This document shows, piece by piece, positions 1 through 7,750 of a stretch of 36,577 nt of DNA; position 1 is the stretch's first letter; every line of letters begins with the position of its first letter. Made by a program: the position numbers and the translations under genes. The stretch is taken from positions 1-36,577 of the forward strand of contig JAMCSD010000004.1 in the NCBI GenBank assembly GCA_023380755.1, read 5' to 3'. Below the pieces are notes generated by a model, which saw only the letters and a program-made list of their open reading frames with translations, ran no database searches and was not told the DNA's origin. Origin of the DNA: Patescibacteria group bacterium. GTDB lineage: Bacteria; Patescibacteria; Microgenomatia; UBA12405.

Positions 1-36
1 CTTTGCTCGGATCCAAAACTACTACTTCCACCACCC
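1..36. repeat. Inverted copy of 453-488 at the window end (probable chimeric junction)
   Basis: Bases 1-36 are the exact reverse complement of 453-488, which lies inside the LOG-family gene. The match stops at base 37. The reading frame of the cytidine deaminase becomes family-like only after this point (HGEYKFKA onward). The simplest reading is an inverted chimera from genome amplification or an assembly artefact, not a biological repeat. Confidence 0.85.
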
Positions 37-266
37 ACGGGGAATATAAGTTTAAAGCGATTTGCGTGGCCGATGATAAGCTAACTTATCCGTGCGGAGC
101 TTGCTTACAATATATGACCCAATTTTCCCAGGTAAACGATTATGATTTAGAAATCGTGGTGTCGGACTTAGAGGGAAAATACGAAATTAAAAAATTATCG
201 GAGTTATTACCGGAACGGTTTAAGAGTGCGACCTTTGATGGCAAACTAAAGGAGTTCAACCGATGA
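3..266 (+). CDS. Cytidine deaminase, C-terminal part (5' end missing)
   Basis: This is the 3' part of a cytidine deaminase, which hydrolyses cytidine or deoxycytidine to the uridine form in pyrimidine salvage. The zinc-binding PCGACLQ motif (the PCxxC pair of cysteine ligands) is visible after a strand reading FKAICVADD. The first zinc ligand and catalytic glutamate (CAE or HAE motif) should lie upstream and are missing, because the window begins inside the gene. The first 12 or so codons come from the 36-base inverted chimera and are not genuine protein sequence; real coding starts near base 37. The TGA stop overlaps the ATG of the next gene (ATGA), so the two are translationally coupled. 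Confidence 0.85.
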   Translation: MLGSKTTTSTTHGEYKFKAICVADDKLTYPCGACLQYMTQFSQVNDYDLEIVVSDLEGKYEIKKLSELLPERFKSATFDGKLKEFNR

Positions 267-835
267 TGAAAACAAATAAGAAGATTAAACGGGTGGCCTT
301 TTTCGGGGACGCCATGGTGAAGGAAGATGGAGAAAATTTTAAGAAAGCAATGGCAGTAGCCAAACTCCTGGCCAAAAACGGTTTTATTGTCGTTGACGGC
401 GGAGGACCGGGAATAATGTTGGCCGCTTCAAGGGGGGCCAAGGAAGCGGGTGGGGTGGTGGAAGTAGTAGTTTTGGATCCGAGCAAAGAACCGGGGAATT
501 ACGAAGGGACAAATCAAGAAAACCTGCAATTGGCCGATCGGGTTTATACAATGGAAAGTTATCCAGCACGGTTGGAAAAGCTATTAGAGCTGGCTGATGC
601 TTACGTGATTTTTGATGGCGGAGTAGGCACGCTATCGGAGGTGGGCATGACCTGGGAAATGGCTAAATTTAACCATGGACATCATGAGCCACTAGTGTTT
701 TTTGGTGATAACTGGGGGCAAGTGGTCCAAGATCTGGAAAAGGGAATGAATTATGAAAAAAAGGAGAAGGATGTAGTGTTTACCGTAGATAGTCCGGAGA
801 AGGTGCTGATGACACTAACCAAGGTTGAGAATTAG
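263..835 (+). CDS. LOG-family (lysine decarboxylase-like) Rossmann protein, probable nucleotide nucleosidase
   Basis: A 190-residue protein of the LOG/TIGR00725-like family, which hydrolyses nucleoside 5'-monophosphates to free base and ribose 5-phosphate. It shows GGGPGIM (family GGGPGxM) near residues 46-52 and DGGVGTLSE (family PGGxGTxxE, with the first Pro replaced by Asp), which form the phosphate-binding and catalytic site. Length is normal for the family. The start is ATG 263, overlapping the cytidine deaminase stop, with AAGGAG about 9 bases upstream as a credible ribosome-binding site. Pairing with cytidine deaminase fits nucleotide salvage. Its last 56 bases overlap the convergent capA-like gene. 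Family assignment is firm; the exact substrate is not visible. Confidence 0.85.
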   Translation: MMKTNKKIKRVAFFGDAMVKEDGENFKKAMAVAKLLAKNGFIVVDGGGPGIMLAASRGAKEAGGVVEVVVLDPSKEPGNYEGTNQENLQLADRVYTMESYPARLEKLLELADAYVIFDGGVGTLSEVGMTWEMAKFNHGHHEPLVFFGDNWGQVVQDLEKGMNYEKKEKDVVFTVDSPEKVLMTLTKVEN

Positions 836-1802
836 CACGAATTTCAATGGGAAAAAGTTCTTCCTTTAAGATGTGGGTTTTAGAAAGGGTAAGGCGAACT
901 ATTTGGGTATGGGAAGTGTTGTAGGACCAATTTTGGTCAAAAATAAAATTGCCCAAGGAATAGTAAATCTTTTTTCCGCGGTAAGTTTCACTCCCCTGCC
1001 AGACGTGGGGATGAGACCCATGAATAATATCGGCGCCAGCGTCAATTAACTGATGGGCCAGGGCCACCCGCCAGGGTTCAGGGGTGCTTAAATACTCGTT
1101 ACCCCAATGGAGAGAAACAATTAACCAATCGACTCCGGCCTTGTATTGTTTAACAAAGGAGACAAGGGTGGCAGTGTCGGTGGAGGGATGGGTAATTAAG
1201 TCAAAACCTAAGAAGCCGAAGGTAAGGCCGGAGATGGTTTGACGGGAGAAGACGGAGTCAGGGCTAGGTGAATAAACATAAGGGATGTGGTAGAGGGTTA
1301 AGAATTTTTGGGTAGCTTGGAGACCAGAAGCACCATAATTGAGGATATGGTTATTGGCCAGGGTGAAGCCAAACTTATATTGTTTTAAAAAGGGAAGAAA
1401 GCGAGGGTCGCCACAAAAAGTAAAGGTGCCGGTCCGACCTTCAGGACAATTGTCGATAATAGGACTTTCCAAGTTAGCAAAGGTGAAGTCATTACCAAGA
1501 AGCCAAGGACTGATTCCGGCAAAAGGCCAACTAAAATCTTTCTTGGCACGAGAATTAGCCGTAATAAAACGTCCCAATCCAAGATCCCCGACCAGTCCGA
1601 TGACAGCAGAAGGTTCGGGGGTAGGAGTCGGCGGCGGAAGTGACGGGAGGAGGGCAATTGGCAAAGATGAGGAATGGGGGGAAAGAAGCAGTCTCGAGCG
1701 GAAGCTCAAAGAAAGAAAAATCAGAAGAGAGACAAAAACTAAGGCGAGTAAAACCAAAGGCAGAAAGAGAGTCTTCACTAGTTTTATAATAACGTACGGC
1801 AT
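780..1802 (-). CDS. CapA-family metallophosphatase-like membrane protein
   Basis: A 340-residue protein with an N-terminal membrane anchor (about residues 8-32), a Pro/Thr-rich linker, and a CapA/PGA_cap domain. Visible motifs are GDLGLGR, NLESP, ANNHILNYG, SLHWGNEY, GADIIHGSHPHVWQG and YSLGNFIFD, the metal-binding blocks of this calcineurin-like family. CapA proteins take part in poly-gamma-glutamate capsule formation, but in such genomes they are widespread and their substrate is unknown. ATG 1802 overlaps the start of the divergent lipoprotein gene by two bases. GTG 1778 is a plausible alternative start, lying 4 bases after a TATAAA box on the minus strand and still keeping the anchor. The 3' end overlaps the LOG gene by 56 bases. 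Confidence 0.85.
   Translation of the reverse strand: MPYVIIKLVKTLFLPLVLLALVFVSLLIFLSLSFRSRLLLSPHSSSLPIALLPSLPPPTPTPEPSAVIGLVGDLGLGRFITANSRAKKDFSWPFAGISPWLLGNDFTFANLESPIIDNCPEGRTGTFTFCGDPRFLPFLKQYKFGFTLANNHILNYGASGLQATQKFLTLYHIPYVYSPSPDSVFSRQTISGLTFGFLGFDLITHPSTDTATLVSFVKQYKAGVDWLIVSLHWGNEYLSTPEPWRVALAHQLIDAGADIIHGSHPHVWQGSETYRGKKIYYSLGNFIFDQNWSYNTSHTQIVRLTLSKTHILKEELFPIEIRANSQPWLVSSAPSPDYLR
1783..1790. promoter_or_regulatory. Shared -10 boxes of two divergent genes
   Basis: The plus strand reads TATAAT at 1785-1790, 10 bases before ATG 1801. The minus strand reads TATAAA at 1788-1783, 4 bases before GTG 1778 of the CapA gene. The two boxes overlap almost fully, so one AT-rich core probably serves both directions. 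No good -35 box is visible. Confidence 0.5.
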
Positions 1803-2583
1803 GAAAAAGATCGCCTTAGTTTTTGCAGCAGGATTAATTTTGGGAGGGTGCAGTTTAGCACCACAGCGCTCAGGAGCAGAAATAATGTCGAACCCACCGG
1901 CTAAGGTTTATATCGATGGGAAAGAGGCCGGGATGACCCCATATCGGAACAATAATTTAAAACCGGGGGAAATGCAGCTAAAACTAGTGACAAGTGACGG
2001 CAGCGAATGGCAAAAACAAATTAGGCTGGAAAATTACTCGGATACGGTGGTAGATTGGGAAATGGGGGATCAACAAAGCGGATATATCCTGACACTGGAA
2101 CGGCTGGGAGGACAAAAGTCAGGGTTGCTAGTAAACGCGGCACCAAACTCGGCAGCGGTGGCAATTGATGGGGAGATGAAAGGATTCTCACCATTAAAAA
2201 TCGAAGACGTTCAAGAAGGCGACAAACAAATAACGATTTCTTACCCGGGATACCAGAGCCAAACTATTTTTGCCAAGGGAGTGGCAGGATACCAATTGGT
2301 GGCGGAAGTGATACTGGCGCCGGAAACGCCGACCGTGACGACAACGCCAACACCGACACCAACGGAGGAATTGAACCAGAACTATGTGACGATCAAAACG
2401 ACGGAAACAGGCTGGCTGAGAGTACGAGATGCCGCTGCCGCTTCGGGCAAAGAGATTGCCAGAGTTAATCCGGGAGAAAAATACGTCTTGCTGGAAGAAA
2501 ACAATGGCTGGTCAAAAATTAAAGTCAACGCGACAATTTCCGGGTGGGTGTCATCGGCTTATGTGACGAAAGCCGGGCAATAA
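1801..2583 (+). CDS. Lipoprotein with PEGA and SH3 domains
   Basis: A 260-residue exported lipoprotein. The signal peptide ends in the lipobox LGGC (Cys17). Two PEGA-type beta domains follow (about 28-95 and 105-170; for example SNPPAKVYIDGKEAGMTP and NAAPNSAAVAIDGEMKG), then a Thr/Pro-rich linker, then a bacterial SH3 domain at the C-terminus (GWLRVRDAAAASGKEIARV...GWVSSAYV). PEGA and SH3b domains bind cell-wall or surface polymers, so a wall-attached surface role is likely. The chosen start ATG 1801 gives a clean signal peptide and lies 10 bases after TATAAT; the open frame continuing upstream to 1339 is only antisense to capA. The 3' end overlaps the convergent transferase gene by 59 bases. 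Confidence 0.85.
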   Translation: MKKIALVFAAGLILGGCSLAPQRSGAEIMSNPPAKVYIDGKEAGMTPYRNNNLKPGEMQLKLVTSDGSEWQKQIRLENYSDTVVDWEMGDQQSGYILTLERLGGQKSGLLVNAAPNSAAVAIDGEMKGFSPLKIEDVQEGDKQITISYPGYQSQTIFAKGVAGYQLVAEVILAPETPTVTTTPTPTPTEELNQNYVTIKTTETGWLRVRDAAAASGKEIARVNPGEKYVLLEENNGWSKIKVNATISGWVSSAYVTKAGQ

Positions 2584-3604
2584 AGGCTAAAAAAAGCAGG
2601 CCGATGCCAATAAAAACATAAAATTTCTGACGACTATTGAGGAAGAGAGCGATAAAGCCCAAAATGAGACTAAAAGCCCAATAAGTAAGAGCGATTTGCG
2701 GCCGGCTCCAGCCAAGGCGGAGAAGGCGATGATGAAGATGCTGACCATCACCCTGAAAAATAGAGCGATGATTTTTTAAGCGGCGAAAGATGGTAAACCC
2801 GGCATCGAGCATGGGGACACCCAAGACAAAGATGACTGTGGCTAACTTGGCGCCAGAAAGGATAGCCAAGAGACCCAAAAAAAATCCAGCCAAACTTTTA
2901 CCACTGTAACCGGGCATGATTTTTTGGGGATAAAAATTAAACGGCAAGAAGCCGAGATAAGCGCCAGTGACAGCACCAGCCAAAACAATAACCGGAAGCT
3001 GGGTCCGGTCAGCAAAACGCATGGCCAAAAGACCAATAAAAAAGGCACTGATGGCGGCAAATCCGGGAAGCTGCCCTTCAACACCAGTGGCCCAACCAAC
3101 ACTATTCATACACCAAGCCAACCAAATGATAGCCAACAAACCGGATAGGACCCAAAAGGAATGGGTTCCAAAAAAATTAAAGGTGAGGCGTAAAAAGGAT
3201 AAGTCGATGATGCCGCCAAAGGGATTAGAAATATAGGCAATCCCAATGCCAGAGGCAACAACAATGGCGGCAGCGAAAACATTAGTGAACAATCTTAATT
3301 TGGGGCTAATGTCCCGAAGGTCGTCCCAAAGACCGACGATTAAGGTCAGGAGGGCAGCCAAAAGAATTCCTAACAAATGCTTATCGAGCGGCAATAAAAA
3401 AAGGCTAGTAAAAAGAAGGCTAAAAAAGATGGGGAGACCGCCACCCCGAGGAACAGGGGTAAGGGCAGTGGCATTGTCGACCTTTTTTCGCTTAAGGCGG
3501 GGATCTTCCACCCAACCCTGACGAATGAAGAGCCAAATGGTAGTGGGGGTAATCAGGAAAGAGAAAAGGCAGGAAATGAGAATGGCACTTAAGAAAATGA
3601 TCAT
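2525..3604 (-). CDS. MraY/WecA-like polyprenyl-phosphate sugar-1-phosphate transferase
   Basis: A 359-residue polytopic membrane protein of glycosyltransferase family 4 (the polyprenyl-phosphate HexNAc-1-phosphate transferase superfamily), which starts glycan synthesis on undecaprenyl phosphate at the inner membrane face. PRGGGLP near residue 52, GLWDDL near 91 (the Asp-Asp pair), VPMLDAGFTIFRRL and the HLHHRLLRLG block are recognisable. The second family motif, usually NxxNxxDGxDGL, reads MNSVGWATGVEGQLPG, so the first Asp is Thr and the second is Glu. It is therefore a divergent member and its donor sugar cannot be named. It is the last gene of a minus-strand envelope cluster, directly after a small membrane protein. 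Confidence 0.8.
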   Translation of the reverse strand: MIIFLSAILISCLFSFLITPTTIWLFIRQGWVEDPRLKRKKVDNATALTPVPRGGGLPIFFSLLFTSLFLLPLDKHLLGILLAALLTLIVGLWDDLRDISPKLRLFTNVFAAAIVVASGIGIAYISNPFGGIIDLSFLRLTFNFFGTHSFWVLSGLLAIIWLAWCMNSVGWATGVEGQLPGFAAISAFFIGLLAMRFADRTQLPVIVLAGAVTGAYLGFLPFNFYPQKIMPGYSGKSLAGFFLGLLAILSGAKLATVIFVLGVPMLDAGFTIFRRLKNHRSIFQGDGQHLHHRLLRLGWSRPQIALTYWAFSLILGFIALFLNSRQKFYVFIGIGLLFLAFIARLSSHKPMTPTRKLSR

Positions 3605-3985
3605 TTAGGAAATAAGGGTGATGATTTGATAAAGCGTGATTAAAGACAATAAGCTGTAAATCAAAGAAAAGATGATTAAGGAGCGGGAAAGGAGACTTTT
3701 ATTACCAACAAAGAGAGCAGCAAAGACGGTATTAATTAAGCCAATAGTAATGGAGAAAATGGGAATAAAGAATAACTGGGAGGTGGAGCCAAGCTGACTT
3801 TCACCAAAGGGGAGAGAATAAAAAAGGGGAACCTCGGGCGGGAGCTGGTTAAATTTATAAATAAGGAAAGCCAGCTGGATGGCGATAACGATGAGGTTAA
3901 GGCGTAATAACTGGCTATTGATTTTTTGCTGCCAAAACAAGCCTAATTTTCCAATATTATTTTTTAGTGATTCGAAGAAGGTCAT
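3605..3985 (-). CDS. Small membrane protein of unknown function
   Basis: A 126-residue protein with about three membrane segments (roughly 30-45, 68-90 and 98-122). The stretch LPPEVPLFYSLPFGESQLG after the first segment is reminiscent of DUF1648-type proteins, but I cannot assign it firmly. It lies between a GT-C glycosyltransferase (4-base ATGA overlap) and the sugar-1-phosphate transferase, with no gap to the latter, so it is almost certainly co-transcribed with envelope glycan genes. Its role is unknown. Confidence 0.7.
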   Translation of the reverse strand: MTFFESLKNNIGKLGLFWQQKINSQLLRLNLIVIAIQLAFLIYKFNQLPPEVPLFYSLPFGESQLGSTSQLFFIPIFSITIGLINTVFAALFVGNKSLLSRSLIIFSLIYSLLSLITLYQIITLIS

Positions 3986-5406
3986 GAGCGATGGTGATAA
4001 ACCTGGGCATCACCAAAGGCACGAACAAAATAATAATATTTATCAATAAAATCTTCGGTGCCCTTCTTTGGACGGTTGGCCATAGGATAGGTAATAATAA
4101 AATTGGGAAGGTGGGCTTCAAGTTTGTCCATGGTTTCCTTTTGGGCATTCAATTCAACGATATGGTACGCGACAGTAAAGCGGCCAACGGGAAGACGCCG
4201 GGATTCGGCATAAACGAAAGGCTCATCCCCCCAAACAAAAATTTGATCCTGAGGAGTAGTGGAGGCTTGGAGAAAATTAGCTAAATTTTGATTATCGTTG
4301 ACCCGAGAACCAAAATAGGCCTGGTAGGCAGCGGGAGATTCGAGGTGAAAAATATAACTATAAAAATTGAGGTAATAACGAACAACCGGATAATAATAGA
4401 ACTGATAGCCGACGGTGAGAATAAGGAGGCCAAGAAGGCTAAGGATGGCTAATAATTTGCTTTTGAGATGGACAAAAAGGAAACCCACTAACAAACAGAA
4501 AGGTGGAAGGACTTGAATTAAATAATGAGGGTAGGGACGACCAGAAAGAAGGGCACCGAAGATAGTAGCCGTAAACCAACCAACAACAAAAAGGACGTCA
4601 CGATGGACCTTCTTTTTAAGAAAAAGGAAGGCTAAGAGCATCCAGACACCAATAAGGACAAGCCCCCGTTGGCTGAGACCACCACTGGCGACACTGCTGG
4701 TATGACTGCCGGTAGCCCAGGAGGATAGATAGCCAAAATTTTGGAGAAGAGCGGCATTCAAAAAAGGCGTTAAAGCCCCATGAAGATAGAAATAGAAAGT
4801 CCAAAGAAGAATGGGTAGAGAAAAACCAGTTAGAAGGAAAAAGTACCTAGGAATCAAGGATTTGAGGTTCTGGAGGCTGGTTAAGAGGAGCCAAAAACAA
4901 ATAAAGGCGAATTCGATAGCAACCGGTACTTTGATGGTAAAGGCAAAACCAAGTAACAAACCAATCCATAAAAACCAAGAAGAGGAAGGCTTTTTAGCCC
5001 GCTGTAAAAAAAGTAAAAAGGCAGCAATGGTGGGAAGCAGCATAAAGATTTCGGCATTAGCAATGGTGCCTTCAATCAAAGGAATGGAGGAAAGGATAAG
5101 AAAAAGAAAGAAAGCGACAGTGCGGGCCCGACCAGAAAAGAAGTGGCGGACGAGAAGGTAAAAACAATAAAGGGTGGGGATCATCCACAGGAGGAGCAAG
5201 AGACGAAAACCAAAAACGGTGCCCCCAAGAGCGGCTAAGTAATATAAGGTCGGCGGTTTGTTGTCATGAATTTGCTGGTAAATGGTTAGGCCGTGTTTAA
5301 TGGCCTGGCCGAGGGTGAGGTAAATACCCTCATCACCATACCAGTAGGGTTCGAATAAGGTGGGAAGGCGCAAGAAGAGAAAAAGGGAAGCGGCAAGATA
5401 GACCAT
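3982..5406 (-). CDS. GT-C family membrane glycosyltransferase (PMT/GT39-like)
   Basis: A 474-residue protein with some ten or more membrane helices. Near the N-terminus it has the motif EPYWYGDEGIYLTLGQAI, with the Asp-Glu pair in the first outside loop that is typical of polyprenyl-phosphate-dependent GT-C enzymes, followed by YQQIHDNKPP. The non-membranous C-terminal part (about residues 365-474) is on the outer side. Such enzymes move sugars from lipid carriers to proteins or glycans outside the membrane. It opens a three-gene minus-strand unit with the small membrane protein (ATGA overlap) and the GT4 enzyme. A CATAAT box sits 6 bases before ATG 5406. Acceptor and sugar are unknown. Confidence 0.8.
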   Translation of the reverse strand: MVYLAASLFLFLRLPTLFEPYWYGDEGIYLTLGQAIKHGLTIYQQIHDNKPPTLYYLAALGGTVFGFRLLLLLWMIPTLYCFYLLVRHFFSGRARTVAFFLFLILSSIPLIEGTIANAEIFMLLPTIAAFLLFLQRAKKPSSSWFLWIGLLLGFAFTIKVPVAIEFAFICFWLLLTSLQNLKSLIPRYFFLLTGFSLPILLWTFYFYLHGALTPFLNAALLQNFGYLSSWATGSHTSSVASGGLSQRGLVLIGVWMLLAFLFLKKKVHRDVLFVVGWFTATIFGALLSGRPYPHYLIQVLPPFCLLVGFLFVHLKSKLLAILSLLGLLILTVGYQFYYYPVVRYYLNFYSYIFHLESPAAYQAYFGSRVNDNQNLANFLQASTTPQDQIFVWGDEPFVYAESRRLPVGRFTVAYHIVELNAQKETMDKLEAHLPNFIITYPMANRPKKGTEDFIDKYYYFVRAFGDAQVYHHRS

Positions 5407-5412
5407 GGCTTT

Positions 5413-5418
5413 ATTATG
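5413..5418 (-). promoter_or_regulatory. -10 box of the GT-C gene
   Basis: The minus strand reads CATAAT six bases before ATG 5406, in the 23-base gap after the GT2 gene. This spacing would start transcription at or next to the start codon. No clear -35 box. Confidence 0.4.
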
Positions 5419-5429
5419 ACACAGTAACT

Positions 5430-6941
5430 TTAAGCTTTTTTAACAGTAGTTTTGTACTCCAGCCGCTTACCCAACATCAATCGAGTATGGGAATGAAGCC
5501 CCGGTAGTACTGACATAGTGAGAGTGGCCACCGGCATAAAAGGCCATTGGAGTAAGTTTTTAAAAAAGCTTTTGAAATTTTTTTGAGGAGTTTTTGGCCG
5601 AAGTTTCCAATCGAGAAAAATGACGAGGAGCAGCGGAAGAAGACAAATAGTCAAGATAATATTGGAGATCCGGGGTAAATTAAAGCCAAGGGAAGTTTGA
5701 AAAAAGGTGGGGTTGAGAAGGACGGGTAAGCTGGTCCCTAAAGTAAGAATAAACCAATTACTAGACCAAATTAAATGGGTTTCAATGAGCTTGAAAATAC
5801 GCAATGCCCGGGTAAGGAAAGGGATTTCAGTATGAAGACGAGCCTGTTCGATAGCATAGGCAATGTCGACCGCCCCCCAAGCATGACGAAGACATTGGTT
5901 ATAGCGGTTTTTGAGGGCATCAAAATAGGTTTTACCATCCGGGGCATCAACAATGGTGGGTAAAAAGATGGGGTTGACCATCGCCCGGCCGCCAGTGGCA
6001 AAAAATGACTGGAGGAAAATATGCCAATCTTCGGGGATCATGTCCGGATCCCAGTAACCAGCCTGATTTATTAAATAGTAAGAAGAGGAATAACAAGAGT
6101 AATTAAAAAAGAGACCGTCAGGTTCCTGAATGTTGGCAATATGAAGGACATTGCCAATAGTACCGATAATGCGGATGGGGAAGGGCACTAAATCAATATT
6201 GTGGTGCCAAAAAATGGGTGATTGCCAGAATTTGAGGTAGCGGTGAGGATCGGAGGCAAAGAAATAGGTCAAGGCAGCAAAATAATGGGGATTAAAAATG
6301 GTGTCAACGTCGCAAGAAGAAAGAGTGAGAAACTTGAGGTTAAGTTGACCAGTATCAATAAAATTTTTCTTGAAATACTGGGCAGCCCACCGTTCGTTAC
6401 TGTGTTTGCCGGCTATCTCCCCAGGGAGACCGGGAGGATGGAAAGTAAAAATTAAACGGCCGAAAGTGCGGCCGTATTTTTCAGTGAAATAGTGGACGGT
6501 GCGGTCATTATTTTCAGCGCCAGCCCGTGCCTCGAGAGCAATAACGACGTGGAGCTTGGAAAGATCAATTTGGGTTTGAGCAGCCAGGCTGCCGACAGCC
6601 ATCTCGAGGACTTCGTTGGGTTCTTTATAAGCCGAAACGATGATAACGTGATTGATTTGGGCGTAATCGAGCCATTTTTTCGTTTTTTCCTGCTGAAAAC
6701 GCCGCAACCAATCAATAGTTTGGGATTTATTAATTTGAAAATAACCTTTGAGGGCAAAAAAGGAGGATTTAAAAGACTGATAAAGCCAGTAGACAAGAAA
6801 GGCGATAACAAAGTAACCGACCACCCGAGGAACTAGAATAGCTCCCCATAAAGGGAAGAGAATGATCATCCAGGCAAAGAGGCCGGGAAGCATTTCCCAA
6901 AAACGATAAATTCTGGTATTTTTGTTTATTGGGTAATTCAT
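5430..6941 (-). CDS. Membrane-bound family 2 glycosyltransferase
   Basis: A 503-residue GT2 protein. Two N-terminal membrane helices (about 15-60) are followed by a cytoplasmic GT-A domain starting at HVIIVSAYKEP, with a DxD-like motif in LSSCDVDT, a PEDWH acid motif and a QCLRHAWG block in the place of the usual QxxRW. The C-terminal part has three or four helices, the layout of processive synthases and related enzymes. I chose ATG 6941: it lies 13 bases after a perfect TATAAT and gives a normal N-terminus. The open frame to 6989 runs over the promoter and into the divergent gene. The product polymer is unknown. Confidence 0.85.
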   Translation of the reverse strand: MNYPINKNTRIYRFWEMLPGLFAWMIILFPLWGAILVPRVVGYFVIAFLVYWLYQSFKSSFFALKGYFQINKSQTIDWLRRFQQEKTKKWLDYAQINHVIIVSAYKEPNEVLEMAVGSLAAQTQIDLSKLHVVIALEARAGAENNDRTVHYFTEKYGRTFGRLIFTFHPPGLPGEIAGKHSNERWAAQYFKKNFIDTGQLNLKFLTLSSCDVDTIFNPHYFAALTYFFASDPHRYLKFWQSPIFWHHNIDLVPFPIRIIGTIGNVLHIANIQEPDGLFFNYSCYSSSYYLINQAGYWDPDMIPEDWHIFLQSFFATGGRAMVNPIFLPTIVDAPDGKTYFDALKNRYNQCLRHAWGAVDIAYAIEQARLHTEIPFLTRALRIFKLIETHLIWSSNWFILTLGTSLPVLLNPTFFQTSLGFNLPRISNIILTICLLPLLLVIFLDWKLRPKTPQKNFKSFFKNLLQWPFMPVATLTMSVLPGLHSHTRLMLGKRLEYKTTVKKA

Positions 6942-6954
6942 TAAAATCACCCTG

Positions 6955-6960
6955 ATTATA
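6955..6960 (-). promoter_or_regulatory. -10 box of the GT2 gene
   Basis: The minus strand reads TATAAT, 13 bases before ATG 6941. On the plus strand the overlapping bases 6957-6962 read TATACC, 5 bases before ATG 6968 of the nucleotidyltransferase gene, so the two divergent genes again seem to share one AT-rich core. Confidence 0.5.
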
Positions 6961-6967
6961 CCAATAA

Positions 6968-7729
6968 ATGACTCCCCTACAGCAAGCAATCAAACAAACG
7001 CAGGAATATGCCTCGAGGTTTGGGGGAAGGTTAAGCAAAGAGGAATTATGTCAACGATTATTGTCGCCGCGAACATATTCTCCGGAAGAAATTCTCTTAA
7101 CAGCCAAAAGGCTAGGGATGACTTTTTACTCAGAACACTCGGAATGGCAGACTAGAAAATTGGACAAGGCAAAGAGGTTGGCAGACAAATTAAAAAGTTG
7201 GCCAGAGATACTGTTGATCGGGGTGACCGGATCGGTGGCCGCGGGATACCCAGACGAAGAAGAAGATATAGATCTTTTTAAATAACTCAATCACCATCAG
7301 CTATGGTGGACCAGATTAAAACTGAAGAGATGGCTGGGGCAACAACAAATCCCCCACCGAAAATACAGAGACCAGGAGCAACCAGATGCTTTTTGTTTTA
7401 ACCTCTGGCTGGACAGAAAAGCAATACTATTGCCCAAACAACGGCAAACACGACAGAATGCGGTCGACCTAGTAATGATGATTCCAGTGTTAAACAACAA
7501 CCAAACTTATGAAAAGTTCTTACAAGTAAACCATTGGGTAAAACAATATGTTGCCACCGGCTATCAAGAGAAGACGAGATTTATAGCTACCATAAAGGAG
7601 GAAAAAGAAGAAAAGAATGTAGTCACTAAAATTGTTAACGATGTTTGTTATGCGGGGCAAAGAATTTATATGGGCAGAAGAATCGGCAAGGGTGAAGTGG
7701 GCATACACAAAGCCTATTTCTACCCTTAA
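6968..7729 (+). pseudogene. Nucleotidyltransferase-domain gene interrupted by one in-frame TAA
   Basis: One continuous frame encodes a nucleotidyltransferase of a type common in CPR genomes: a winged-helix-like N-terminal region, then GVTGSVAAGYPDEEEDIDLF, the GSxxxG...DxD metal-binding motif of the DNA polymerase beta-like fold. The frame is broken by TAA at 7283-7285 and then continues in the same frame (HHQLWWTRLKLKRWLGQ...) to a stop at 7727-7729. The distance from DIDL to the following LW is what I expect from intact relatives, so the stop looks like a substitution and not a frameshift. It may be a recent pseudogene or a sequence error. No ATG follows soon after the stop, so a separate second gene is unlikely. 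Confidence 0.75.
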
Positions 7730-7741
7730 GCATAAAACTGC

Positions 7742-7747
7742 TACAAT
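7742..7747 (+). promoter_or_regulatory. -10 box of the DUF5667 gene
   Basis: TACAAT lies 3 bases before ATG 7751 and 6 bases before the in-frame GTG 7754. The second distance fits a leaderless start at GTG 7754 better. Confidence 0.4.
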
Positions 7748-7750
7748 AAG

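Noticed and set aside
3..102. Shared N-terminal peptide MLGSKTTTSTT in two open frames (3-266 plus, 256-486 minus)
   Set aside because: It is not a gene family signal. It follows directly from the 36-base inverted chimera at the window start.
1339..1800. Long open frame upstream of and in frame with the lipoprotein gene
   Set aside because: It is antisense to the well-supported capA-like gene. The signal peptide and TATAAT box place the start at 1801.
2924..3521. Several plus-strand open frames
   Set aside because: They are antisense to the GT4 transferase, are highly basic and have no recognisable domain.
7274..7290. Possible programmed frameshift at the CTTTTTAAATAA sequence
   Set aside because: Codons are phased TTT AAA, which does not fit a slippery heptamer, and the downstream coding sequence continues in the same frame.
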